From Synechococcus sp. Nb3U1 (GTDB lineage: Bacteria; Cyanobacteriota; Cyanobacteriia; Thermostichales; Thermostichaceae), in contig NZ_JAKFYQ010000004.1 of the NCBI RefSeq assembly GCF_021533835.1, positions 24,679 to 88,678 on the forward strand: DNA of 64,000 bases. The letters run 5' to 3'. Position numbers and translations under genes: made by a program. Under the pieces are notes generated by a model. It saw only the letters and a list, made by a program, of their open reading frames with translations. It was not told where the DNA came from and ran no database searches. Positions 19,036 through 27,497 of this stretch are shown in pieces. The first letter of the stretch is position 1. Each line of letters begins with the position of its first letter.

Positions 19036-20031
19036 TTAAGCAGGCAAGAACCCCATGGCATCCCGAACCGTTTGCAGCGTTTGATTGGCAATGGCGCGGG
19101 CTTTGGCGGCGTTTTCCCGCATCAGAAAGAGTAAATGGTCGGGGTTACGCCAGAGCTCCTGATAGCGCTGCTGAATGGGATCTAGGGCAGCAACGATGCT
19201 GTCGGTGAGGAGCGGTTTGAACTGTCCCCACCCCATCTCGGCACACTCAGCCGTTACCGCTTCTTTGCTCTTACCGGAGGTGAGCAGGTAAATGGTGAGC
19301 AGATTATTGGCCTCTGGACGGGTCGGATCGTCGAAGGTAATGCCGCGAATCGGGTCGGTTTTGCACTTCTGAATTTTTTTGCGGATTGTATCGGGATCAT
19401 CCAGCAGGTTGATGCGGCTCAAATCGGAGGGATCCGATTTGGACATCTTGCGGGTGCCATCCGTCAGGCTCATCACCCGGGCTCCATCTTCCCGAATCAG
19501 GGCCTCCGGGATGCGAAACACCTCCCCGAAGCGGTCGTTAAAGCGACGGGCGATATCCCGACTCAGCTCAATGTGCTGTCGTTGATCCTCCCCAACCGGC
19601 ACATACTTAGGCTGATAGAGCAAAATATCCGCTGCTTGCAAAATCGGGTAGCTGAAGAGTCCGACACTGGTCTCTTCCCCCTGTTTCTCTTTTTTCTCTT
19701 TGTACTGGATCATGCGCTCGGCCCAGTTCATCGGGGTGATCGTGTTGAACAGCCAAGCCAATTCGGTATGAGCAGCCACATGCGACTGCACAAACAGCAC
19801 ACAATGCTCCAGGCTGAGACCACAGGCCAAATAAAGGGCAAATAGCGAGCGGGTACGCTCCCCCAACAGCTTCGGATCCTGGGGAACGGTGATGGCGTGC
19901 TGATCGACAATGCAAAAGAAGTTTTCGTAGTGTTCCTGCTCGGCCACCCAGTTTTTAATCGCCCCCAAGTAATTGCCCAAGTGCAGTTCACCGGAGGGCT
20001 GAATGCCAGAGAAGGTACGTGGCTGGGTCAT
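19036..20031 (-). CDS. trpS: Tryptophan--tRNA ligase
   Basis: This class I aminoacyl-tRNA synthetase charges tRNA-Trp. The 331-residue protein has the HIGH-like motif 'SGIQPSGELHLGNYLGAIKNW' over two short blocks. The KMSKS motif appears as 'TRKMSKSDPSDLSRINLLDD'. It is full length for bacterial TrpRS. The ATG at 20031 is in front of 'TQPRTFSGIQPSG', as expected. The gene is divergent from the CRR7-type gene, and the two starts are about 115 nt apart. Confidence 0.98.
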   Translation of the reverse strand: MTQPRTFSGIQPSGELHLGNYLGAIKNWVAEQEHYENFFCIVDQHAITVPQDPKLLGERTRSLFALYLACGLSLEHCVLFVQSHVAAHTELAWLFNTITPMNWAERMIQYKEKKEKQGEETSVGLFSYPILQAADILLYQPKYVPVGEDQRQHIELSRDIARRFNDRFGEVFRIPEALIREDGARVMSLTDGTRKMSKSDPSDLSRINLLDDPDTIRKKIQKCKTDPIRGITFDDPTRPEANNLLTIYLLTSGKSKEAVTAECAEMGWGQFKPLLTDSIVAALDPIQQRYQELWRNPDHLLFLMRENAAKARAIANQTLQTVRDAMGFLPA

Positions 20032-20146
20032 AGAGCAAAAAGAAGATCGAACAACAAAGCCGCAGGAGTTGCGAAAACTCCTTCAAGGATATCAGGGCAA
20101 CTGCAGGAAGTTGGCGCATGATGAGAAAGATAGACTGGATTCGCTC

Positions 20147-20446
20147 ATGTCAGACTACGAGCCCGAACAGCTACGTGCCGCTAGCCATTATGTGTTGTTG
20201 ATGCCAGGATTACCGGAGCAATTTCTCAGCCCTGAGGAGTTACAGGAGTTTCTCGAGCAGTTGTTGCAGGAACATCCCCACCTCGTCGATGCCGATCTGG
20301 CCCGTTACCCCACCTCTCAAGCGCAAGCGCAACGGCTGATCGATACGGCTTGTGAAGTAGAAGTTTCCCCCGGCGAGACCCTGCAGTGGCACCCTGTGCG
20401 CCTGAACAAGCGAACCTCAAACCCTCTCCATTCCGGATCCCTGTGA
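20147..20446 (+). CDS. CRR7-type (chlororespiratory reduction 7) family protein
   Basis: This is a 99-residue cyanobacterial/plastid protein. It resembles the CRR7 family, which in plants is needed for assembly or stability of the chloroplast NDH-1 complex. Matching blocks are 'HYVLLMPGLPEQFLSPEEL' and 'QRLIDTACEVEVSPGETLQW' followed by 'HPVRLNK'. I chose the ATG at 20147 ('MSDYEPEQ') because the upstream part of the frame overlaps the trpS start region and has no family similarity. It is followed by ycf3, another thylakoid-complex assembly factor. Confidence 0.8.
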   Translation: MSDYEPEQLRAASHYVLLMPGLPEQFLSPEELQEFLEQLLQEHPHLVDADLARYPTSQAQAQRLIDTACEVEVSPGETLQWHPVRLNKRTSNPLHSGSL

Positions 20447-20562
20447 GGGTCTAATTGGATATCACTTCATGAAGCTAGGCGGAGGTTTATAGGGAATCTC
20501 GGCCTGCGCATGATAAAACGCAAGAGTGTGAAAGATCCCATCTCTAACCCAAGAGGTCAACC

Positions 20563-21084
20563 ATGCCGCGCAGCATGAAGAACGACAACTTCATCGATAA
20601 GAGCTTCACTGTCATGGCGGATTTGATCCTGAAGCTAATGCCGGGGGTGAGTTCCGACCAGAAAAAAGCCTTTGCCTACTACCGGGATGGCATGGCCGCC
20701 CAGGGGGATGGAGAATACGCCGAAGCCCTGGATAACTACAAAGAAGCCCTTACCTTAGAAGAAGGGGAAGAAGACCGCAGCTACATTCTCTACAACATGG
20801 GCTTGATCTACCAAAGCAACGGCGAGATCGACAAAGCCCTCGACCACTACCAACAGGCACTGGAGCTGAACCCGCGGTTGTGCTCTGCGTTGAACAACAT
20901 AGCCGTCCTGCTACACCATCGGGGCGAAGCCAGCCTAGAAGCTGGGGATGAAGAAACGGCAGAATCCTTGTTTGATGAAGCCGCCCAGTACTGGATCCGC
21001 GCCATCCGCATTGCCCCTAACAACTACATCGAGGCGCAAAATTGGCTGAAAATCACCGGGCGAGCCAACCTAGAAGTGTACTAA
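20563..21084 (+). CDS. ycf3: Photosystem I assembly protein Ycf3
   Basis: Ycf3 is a thylakoid-associated TPR protein that chaperones photosystem I subunit assembly. The 173-residue sequence begins '[20 protein letters not shown]', the family hallmark. It carries three TPR repeats at about residues 35-150 ('[21 protein letters not shown]', '[20 protein letters not shown]', '[16 protein letters not shown]'). It ends in '[23 protein letters not shown]', again typical. gatC begins 57 nt after its stop on the same strand. Confidence 0.97.
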   Translation: MPRSMKNDNFIDKSFTVMADLILKLMPGVSSDQKKAFAYYRDGMAAQGDGEYAEALDNYKEALTLEEGEEDRSYILYNMGLIYQSNGEIDKALDHYQQALELNPRLCSALNNIAVLLHHRGEASLEAGDEETAESLFDEAAQYWIRAIRIAPNNYIEAQNWLKITGRANLEVY

Positions 21085-21140
21085 ACAACACGGCTACAGG
21101 GAAATGGGTTAACTTAGTAACCGATGCGGCAGAGGGGCTG

Positions 21141-21434
21141 ATGCTGAAACGAGAAGAGGTACAACATGTCGCTCATTTGGCTCGTCTGGAGCTAAGTGAA
21201 GAAGAGGAGATCCAATTTACAGAGCAGCTAGCAGATATTTTGGCCTACGTGGAGCAGCTGAAGGAGCTGGATACGGAGGGAGTAGAGCCTACCTTCCACA
21301 TCTTGGATATGGAATTGCCCACTCGCCCGGATGAGATCCAGCCCTACCCGGATATCGAAGGGATCCTGGCCAATGCCCCCGACCGCGCCGATACTTTTTT
21401 CAAAGTGCCCCGCATTCTAGATGCGGAAGATTAG
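21141..21434 (+). CDS. gatC: Asp-tRNA(Asn)/Glu-tRNA(Gln) amidotransferase subunit C
   Basis: GatC is the small scaffold of the GatCAB amidotransferase that converts misacylated Glu-tRNA(Gln) to Gln-tRNA(Gln). The 97-residue protein starts 'MLKREEVQHVAHLARLELSEEE', and contains 'FTEQLADILAYVEQLKELDTEG' over two blocks and 'LPTRPDEIQPY'. I chose the ATG at 21141; the open frame upstream (to 21042) overlaps ycf3 and has no family match. gatA and gatB are not in the window. Confidence 0.96.
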   Translation: MLKREEVQHVAHLARLELSEEEEIQFTEQLADILAYVEQLKELDTEGVEPTFHILDMELPTRPDEIQPYPDIEGILANAPDRADTFFKVPRILDAED

Positions 21435-21652
21435 CTAGGGAGCCCTTGCGGAAAGAACCATCCTATTCGCACCCTTTTCTGTTATTTAGAAAGGCTTTAA
21501 GAAAGGCTTCAGCCAACTCTTAGGCCCATCTCAGCCATCTGGGGTTCGTTTGTAGCAAAATAGACTCAGACGTGAAAAAATACACATTGCTGCCTTACAC
21601 GGGTTGACCCTAGTAGCACTTGTGTCCCTGATGCCTTGTAGGAGGGTTGGGC

Positions 21653-22651
21653 ATGGCCAGTTCTGGATCCCCGCAGTTGCGTCATGTGTTGGTGCTAGAT
21701 GACACACAGGGGCGGCGAGCCCTGATCTTGGATGCGGCCACCTATTCTTTGGGACGGGACCTGCAAAATTCCATTCCCCTGCACTCTAGCTCCATTTCCC
21801 GGCAACATGCGCTGCTGCTGAGGGTTCCGGCCAGTTCTGGTTATCGCTACCGCATTTTGGATGGCAATGCCGAGGGCAAACGGAGCACTAACGGGATCCG
21901 GCTGAATGGGATCCCTTGTACCTCCCAGGATTTGGAAGATGGGGATTTGATCGAGTTTGGCCCCGATACCAAAGCTCGCTACTACCGCCGCGAAATGGCC
22001 GAAGAAGAGATCGGGCTGTATGCCGAGTCGCTGGAGTACCGCAGCATCAAAACCAGCACCGTCAGTCCGAAAAGCACCGATCTGTTCGGAGATAAGCGGG
22101 ATCGGGTTCTGCTGCTGCAACCCCACGAATATCAACGCAGCGGAGTGCTTCGGCCAGGGCTCCCGCATCCGGTCTTGGGGCTGATCTTTCAAAATCAGTG
22201 CTATTATTTCGAGCGGCTATTAGGAACCGACCTAGAGGAGGCCATAGAGCAATGCCGGAGTCGCCTGGAACATCCTCTAGAGGAACGGGAATTTTGTGTA
22301 TTGATTCAAGACGTGCATGGGTATCGTCTCGCCCTTCATCAACCGCAGTTGGTGGCTGTACCCTACGATAAGTTCCTGGAAACCACCTGTCGACTGATGC
22401 GGCGTGGCATTCGCGTGGAGGATCGACGGTGGCGGCTGCGTAAGTTTGAGAAGTGCTTTGTCGGCTTGGATGCCGTGGCCTGGTTGGCGGGCCATTTTCA
22501 GATCAGCCGTCCTGAGGCGGTACAGGTGGGCCAAGAGTGTCTCCAGCGCCGCTTGTTTTTGCACGTGCTGGAAGAACAGGATTTTGCCGATGAGGGCTAT
22601 TACTATCGCTTCCGAGAAGATGGCGGCCCAGAAGAGCGGGTGGTGGGGTAG
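21653..22651 (+). CDS. FHA domain - DEP domain protein
   Basis: This is a predicted cytosolic signalling adaptor of about 332 residues. The N-terminal forkhead-associated domain (about 10-110) has the phosphothreonine-recognition pattern 'YSLGRD', 'SISRQHALL' and 'KRSTNGIRLNG'. A middle region of unknown fold follows. A DEP-like domain lies at about 245-325 ('MRRGIRVEDRRWRLRKFEKCF' and 'GLDAVAWLAGHFQISRPEAVQVG'). The ATG at 21653 has GGAGGG 6 nt upstream. The FHA part and about 25 residues after it are closely related to the product of 33302-33847, so these are paralogues. Confidence 0.85.
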   Translation: MASSGSPQLRHVLVLDDTQGRRALILDAATYSLGRDLQNSIPLHSSSISRQHALLLRVPASSGYRYRILDGNAEGKRSTNGIRLNGIPCTSQDLEDGDLIEFGPDTKARYYRREMAEEEIGLYAESLEYRSIKTSTVSPKSTDLFGDKRDRVLLLQPHEYQRSGVLRPGLPHPVLGLIFQNQCYYFERLLGTDLEEAIEQCRSRLEHPLEEREFCVLIQDVHGYRLALHQPQLVAVPYDKFLETTCRLMRRGIRVEDRRWRLRKFEKCFVGLDAVAWLAGHFQISRPEAVQVGQECLQRRLFLHVLEEQDFADEGYYYRFREDGGPEERVVG

Positions 22652-22732
22652 ATTTCACCCCCAACCCAGAATGGGGTAACCGAAGCTGGGTAAGATGTGG
22701 CGGGCACTTGTCCAGTCAGGGAACCAGAAGCA

Positions 22733-23587
22733 ATGTCGGACGTGACTCACTCGGTAGAACGGCTACAGCAGCACGGGTGTTTTGGGGGCAGGGTCGAGTT
22801 TTATCGCCATGTCTCGCAGAGATGCCGAACGGAGATGCGTTTTTCGGTATATCTGCCGGCCCAGAGGGGATCCCTGCCGGTGCTCTACTGGTTGTCGGGT
22901 CTCACGTGTACCGAAGAGAATTTTATGGTTAAGGCTGGAGCCCAACGGCTGGCAGCAGAGTTGGGTTTGCTGTTGGTGGCCCCCGATACCAGTCCGCGCC
23001 ATTTGGGCCTAACGGGTGAAACCGAGAACTGGGATTTTGGGGCTGGAGCCAGCTTTTATGTGGATGCCACTCAGGATCCCTGGCAGGCTCACTACCAGAT
23101 GTACAGCTACGTCACCCAAGAGCTGCCAGCCCTCATCCAGGCCCATTTCCCAGCAGATCCAAATCGACAGGGCATTTTTGGCCATTCGATGGGAGGACAT
23201 GGGGCACTGGTCTGTGCGCTGCGCAACCCGACTCAGTACCGTTCGGTGTCTGCCTTTGCGCCCATTGCCGCGCCGATGCAGTGCCCTTGGGGTCAAAAAG
23301 CTTTTACAGGCTATCTGGGATCCAACCGTGAATCCTGGAAAGCCTACGATGCCAGCCAGTTGGTGCTCAGTTCCCAGTGGGATCGACCCATTCTGATCGA
23401 TCAAGGAGCGGTGGATCCCTTTTTGGCTCAGCAGCAGTTGTTGCCAGAAAAGTTTCAAGCCGCTTGTGCCGAGGCGGGGAAATCTCTAACCCTGCGCTAC
23501 CAATCTGGTTACGATCACAGCTACTACTTCATCGCCAGCTTCATCGACGATTACCTGCGCCATCATGCAGCTGCCTTGAGAAACTGA
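22733..23587 (+). CDS. S-formylglutathione hydrolase (esterase D family)
   Basis: This serine hydrolase cleaves S-formylglutathione to glutathione and formate, the second step of glutathione-dependent formaldehyde detoxification. It has the family blocks '[21 protein letters not shown]' over two parts and 'APDTSPR'. The nucleophile elbow is '[10 protein letters not shown]', and catalytic Asp and His are in 'DQGAVDPFL' and 'GYDHSYYFI'. The 284-residue protein from the ATG at 22733 matches the family. The formaldehyde dehydrogenase partner is not nearby. The gene converges on the 1088-aa ATPase gene, 29 nt away. Confidence 0.95.
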   Translation: MSDVTHSVERLQQHGCFGGRVEFYRHVSQRCRTEMRFSVYLPAQRGSLPVLYWLSGLTCTEENFMVKAGAQRLAAELGLLLVAPDTSPRHLGLTGETENWDFGAGASFYVDATQDPWQAHYQMYSYVTQELPALIQAHFPADPNRQGIFGHSMGGHGALVCALRNPTQYRSVSAFAPIAAPMQCPWGQKAFTGYLGSNRESWKAYDASQLVLSSQWDRPILIDQGAVDPFLAQQQLLPEKFQAACAEAGKSLTLRYQSGYDHSYYFIASFIDDYLRHHAAALRN

Positions 23588-23616
23588 GGCAAACACGTCC
23601 CTCTACAATGGGACAC

Positions 23617-26600
23617 TCATTTCGGAAGCCATGAAATCTGAAGAACTCGGCTCTTTTCTAGCTTGGTGCGCAAAGAGCGCTCTAGCACCTCTGATTCATT
23701 CAAAGGAGTGGAAGCATGATAAGACAAACATAAAGGGGTTTTCACCTTACAGGGAGGAGATAGCTGCTCTGAGGAAACATAAAATTGGCCTACTTTCAAA
23801 GTGGGAATATCATCACCAGTCCCTCCCCTCAAGGCAATTTGGTTGCGAACCACATCAATTGCCGCAGGTGAACTGGCTTTGCCAAAAAATTGGGTCAAGC
23901 AGTTGGCAATTATGTTGTGATCGATACTTTTTGGTGCTTGCGTAGCAAAAATTAAGCCCAGACCATACTTTCGAGCCTGTGCTGCCAAACGGTTAATACT
24001 TTGTTTGCAGACGGTACTTCCTGAAGAGGGCACAAAATCCTTCGCTTCATCAATAACCAATAGCCCTCTGACAGGAGAATCGAGAGGTGCTGGGTTTTTC
24101 TTGATCCAGGTAAAGAGAGTCATGGCTAGCTGGTTCAGAAATTGCTGCTGAGCAGAAAGACTAGTAAGCCCAAGCAAGTTGATAATGGACACTCTCGTTT
24201 TTGAGGAAGTCTGATTTAACCCCAGCAAAGTCGCTGGATCTAATACTGTCCCACTCTGTCGCAGTAAGCTGTTATTGGCCTTTTCAGCCCTGAGAAGATC
24301 TGCCATCTCAAGAGCTCTTTTAGAAGCCTGACTAATTTCTGACCCAGCTTCAGGTGGGAGGTCAGAAAGCAACTCAATAAAGTCATCCAAGGTGCCAGGT
24401 TGATGAGTTGCAAAATACGTTAAAGCTAATTTTAGAATGCCTCTTTTCAATTTGGCAGTGCTGGTATTTCCAGAAGCGACAATATCTTGGAGGGCATCAT
24501 GGGCCATATCAGCAGCCTGATCCAACTCTTCAGGATCTCCAGCTACAGCACCAAAATCAGGCAAAGGAGATAGAGCAAGGGGGTTCCCCGATTCTCGCCC
24601 GGGCGTCCAAATGATTACTTCACTCTGTTCAAAATAGTGATCGGCTTTGGCTCTATCTTCTTCATCCCAGGAGTCGGGAATAGATGGCCAGGGATCCCCC
24701 ATGCGAGCTAAATCATTAGCCCCATCAATCACAATCGAGGGAATCCCAAGCAATGCTGCTTCTTCAACAATCCGCTTGACGAGAACGGTTTTCCCAGAAC
24801 CACTCCCAGCAAGAATAACAGTGTGCCGCACCAAGTCCTGAATGGGAAGCAAAATAGGATCCCCTACTCGGCTACCCAACAAGCACCTCCCCAGAAAAAT
24901 ATGTTGCTTGTCCAGTTGTGGTTTTGCCGTTGGCTTTGTAGCAGTTGATTCCCGAATAACAGGATTGGCCAGGCTCCCAGTAGAAATCGCCTGAGATGGC
25001 TCTTCAGAGGTAGCAAAATTAAAAGGTGGAGATGCTTCTAGTGGCCCGTCAGGGATCCCTGCAAACAGCCACTCTGCTATCGGGGAAAGTGCAGGCAATT
25101 TAGAGAGCGGTCGCTCCTGGAGCATCCAAGACTGGAAAGCAGAATGGGTACTAACCTGTTCAAGGGCTGATAAAACCTTCAGCTCCTCTTCAGTCGGCTG
25201 CCAGTGGATCCCTCCAGCTGTGAAGAATCTTTGTAGCAATTGCTGCGTTTTTTCGCCACCGGGCAACGGGGAGGTTCTCACCAGAATCATTTTTCTAAAC
25301 GTGAGGGCTGGGTCAATGCCTGAAGCCGTGATCGCAGCATTGAGGCGAGCTTGGAAGGCTTTGGCGTTCGTTCTTTGTAAAGCCCTGAAACAAAGGTGTC
25401 TTTCTCGGTCATTCTCACGGTGGAAAATTAATCTTGCTCTAGCATGGAGCAATGGGAAAGTCTTTCCTCCAGGGAAATTAGTATCGACCTGCGCGTCAAT
25501 TCCTACGGGGAGATTTCTCTCCATCAAGAGAAAAGTACAAAGACAAGTTAAGCAGGAGCTCCAGTCAGCATCTTTACTTTCTTCTGCCATGTACTGTGCA
25601 ACATTAACATTCCTTTTGGCATCTTCAAATTGCTGACTAATTTCTCGGAAATCACTGATTTTAGGTGGCGGAGAAATTAAAGTTGCGGATCCCAGCTCTA
25701 TAACTTTTCCCTCTTTTAGACAATGCTCTCTATGTTCATGACATCGCTGCAAAACACGTCTTGGAGATAGACCTTTAATTTGCTGAAAAAACTCTGGTTT
25801 GAAAGGATAAGAAGGATAAGGTGGGACAAAGCCAGTCTTTTGATAAGCATCCGAGAGGCGGAGAGTGATCATCTTCGCCACGATTTCTTCAGAAAGGGAA
25901 GTAGATAAGCTTTCTGCCGGCTCAAAGCGTGCTGCGAAGGTGCTAACGGCAGTTTTGGTTAAAATATCCCAGGAAGCCTCTAGACAAGAAATAACGATGA
26001 GGGAGCGGAAGGAATTATCCCGCAAACCTATCAAGCCTGCTCCAATGTTGTGAATGATATTCTCTGAAGCTCGTCTTTCTTCTTCTGCTAACACTTCTTG
26101 AGGTGTCGATTTAGCAGGTGAGACCGTATGGTGCTGTATCACAATGGGATCCAACTGATCGATGGCGATCACGCTAGGCCCCCGCAAACTCATTAACCAA
26201 GATAGTCCTGCTGCTACTTCACTGTGAGAAGGAGAAGCAGACGAAAAACCAAATTTTTTGCGTTCCTCTGGCTCCAGTTCCAACCCTTGTATCCAGTTCG
26301 TGCCGATTGCAGAAACAGTGTAATCATTAGAATTAGCCAGAATAATTGCCCGTACGCAGTCTCGATATTTTAGAGTATGGACGCGATCTTGAGTAGACAG
26401 CCATTGCAGAGCTCGATTAATCAAGTCACTCAAGTAGTCTTGAGGTGTCTCAGCAATCTCTTCCGAAGTCTGAGGCCTAGGGAGTGCCTGCGTAAAAATC
26501 TGGTCGATGATTTTCTGTAACTGGCTTCTACCATTCGGTTCTGCCATGAAGAGAGAGCTAAAATAACCTTGTACCAAGGTTTCCCAAAAGTCTCGTACAT

Positions 26601-26883
26601 CCGTCATGTCAACCAGTACGAATCCTGCCCCTTGCTCAAAGGCTGACTGCCTGAGTAAGCTCAACAGGTGAGTTTTCCCGGCCCCGCCAGCCCCAATCAA
26701 TGGGATCCCTAAAGGAGAATCTGCCGTAGAGGATCTAAAAAGCTTGTTCAGTCGATCAAATAATTTTTCTCTCACATTGATCTGGAAATCAGGTACATCA
26801 AACTTTTGTAGTTCCCAAACCTTTTTCAGGTGAACTACCCAATCAAAATCTGCCTCTTTTAGTGCTTTCAGAGCTTCTAGCAT
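23617..26883 (-). CDS. Dual P-loop ATPase: STAND-like N-half, HerA/FtsK-like C-half
   Basis: This is a 1088-residue protein that I cannot assign to a named system. N-half: Walker A GAGGAGKT (residues 64-71) and Walker B 'PSVIAIDQLD' (about 236-245), with helical regions after it, like STAND/AAA regulators. C-half: a HAS-barrel-like entry 'IFLGRCLLGSRVGDPILLPI', Walker A GSGSGKT (693-699), 'PSIVIDGANDLARMGD', Walker B 'GLLVIDEAKDFVP' (940-952), and 'ATQAPKSIDHNIIANCLTQF', as in HerA-type DNA translocases. The ATG overlaps the stop of the winged-helix gene (ATGCTAG), so translation is coupled. The operon is AT-richer than its neighbours and has fewer GGATCC sites. It may move or sense DNA together with the nuclease encoded first in the operon (inference). 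Confidence 0.85.
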   Translation of the reverse strand: MLEALKALKEADFDWVVHLKKVWELQKFDVPDFQINVREKLFDRLNKLFRSSTADSPLGIPLIGAGGAGKTHLLSLLRQSAFEQGAGFVLVDMTDVRDFWETLVQGYFSSLFMAEPNGRSQLQKIIDQIFTQALPRPQTSEEIAETPQDYLSDLINRALQWLSTQDRVHTLKYRDCVRAIILANSNDYTVSAIGTNWIQGLELEPEERKKFGFSSASPSHSEVAAGLSWLMSLRGPSVIAIDQLDPIVIQHHTVSPAKSTPQEVLAEEERRASENIIHNIGAGLIGLRDNSFRSLIVISCLEASWDILTKTAVSTFAARFEPAESLSTSLSEEIVAKMITLRLSDAYQKTGFVPPYPSYPFKPEFFQQIKGLSPRRVLQRCHEHREHCLKEGKVIELGSATLISPPPKISDFREISQQFEDAKRNVNVAQYMAEESKDADWSSCLTCLCTFLLMERNLPVGIDAQVDTNFPGGKTFPLLHARARLIFHRENDRERHLCFRALQRTNAKAFQARLNAAITASGIDPALTFRKMILVRTSPLPGGEKTQQLLQRFFTAGGIHWQPTEEELKVLSALEQVSTHSAFQSWMLQERPLSKLPALSPIAEWLFAGIPDGPLEASPPFNFATSEEPSQAISTGSLANPVIRESTATKPTAKPQLDKQHIFLGRCLLGSRVGDPILLPIQDLVRHTVILAGSGSGKTVLVKRIVEEAALLGIPSIVIDGANDLARMGDPWPSIPDSWDEEDRAKADHYFEQSEVIIWTPGRESGNPLALSPLPDFGAVAGDPEELDQAADMAHDALQDIVASGNTSTAKLKRGILKLALTYFATHQPGTLDDFIELLSDLPPEAGSEISQASKRALEMADLLRAEKANNSLLRQSGTVLDPATLLGLNQTSSKTRVSIINLLGLTSLSAQQQFLNQLAMTLFTWIKKNPAPLDSPVRGLLVIDEAKDFVPSSGSTVCKQSINRLAAQARKYGLGLIFATQAPKSIDHNIIANCLTQFFGKASSPAAIDVVRNQIALRGGTGDDIPTLKVGQFYVSSEQLSPPCKVKTPLCLSYHASTPLNESEVLERSLRTKLEKSRVLQISWLPK

Positions 26884-27494
26884 TGTTCAATTTTTAATCG
26901 TAGAATGTGTTTTTTGTATCCAAGGATATCAATTGCAGCTGCATCGATCTCGGGAGTGATCGAGAGAGGATCATCTAGAGGCATGATTGCGACTTGATCT
27001 TGTGCCTCCATTTGCAGAAGTTCTTGATCCAGGCGATTTCTGGGAAGATCTGAAAGCTTCTTGCGCAAATCAGACAGATAAACCCTCTGGTGTCGCCCCC
27101 CCAATTCCTGACAAGACAGAAGGATTCTTTGGTCTAGGGATATAGGCTCCGGGGGACGAATAATATCTACCAAAGACAGATTCTGCCGCTCAAGATAAGA
27201 CACCAGCTTTGCTAGAACCAACTGCAATACAGCTGCGGCCTGAGGCGATTTAGACCTTTCGATGGCTGATGGTGGAGTCTTGGTTGCCCAATCCCAAGCC
27301 TTGTCTGTCAGAACCAAACAGGTTGATCTTTTCCCGCCTTTAACTTGCGTCTTGTATTCAATTAGACCATTCTCCTCCAGAGGTTTTCTATCTCTGGAGC
27401 TATGCGCCGGCTTTACCTGAGATTTCGTGGGCTCTTCCCCAGTCAGGATCATCCTCCAGAGCAAAATCTCGTTCTTGGGCAACAGAGGTATCAT
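26877..27494 (-). CDS. Double winged-helix protein of the three-gene cassette
   Basis: This is a 205-residue protein with no family I can name. The N-terminal segment (about 5-70) looks like a winged helix: 'ILLWRMILTGEEPTKSQV', a recognition-helix region, then 'LEENGLIEYK', 'GGKRSTCLVLTDKAWDW'. A second similar unit lies at about 125-200 ('YLSDLRKKLSDLPRNRLDQEL' over two pieces, then 'AQDQVAIMPLDDPLSITPE'). It begins 3 nt after the nuclease gene stops, and its last 7 nt overlap the ATPase start. It may be the DNA-binding subunit or a local regulator of the cassette. Confidence 0.75.
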   Translation of the reverse strand: MIPLLPKNEILLWRMILTGEEPTKSQVKPAHSSRDRKPLEENGLIEYKTQVKGGKRSTCLVLTDKAWDWATKTPPSAIERSKSPQAAAVLQLVLAKLVSYLERQNLSLVDIIRPPEPISLDQRILLSCQELGGRHQRVYLSDLRKKLSDLPRNRLDQELLQMEAQDQVAIMPLDDPLSITPEIDAAAIDILGYKKHILRLKIEQC

Positions 27495-27497
27495 GGA

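Noticed and set aside
21480..21520. AGAAAGGCTT repeats after gatC as a third copy of the 104-nt element
   Set aside because: Only about 10 nt resemble the element end; the internal sequence does not align.
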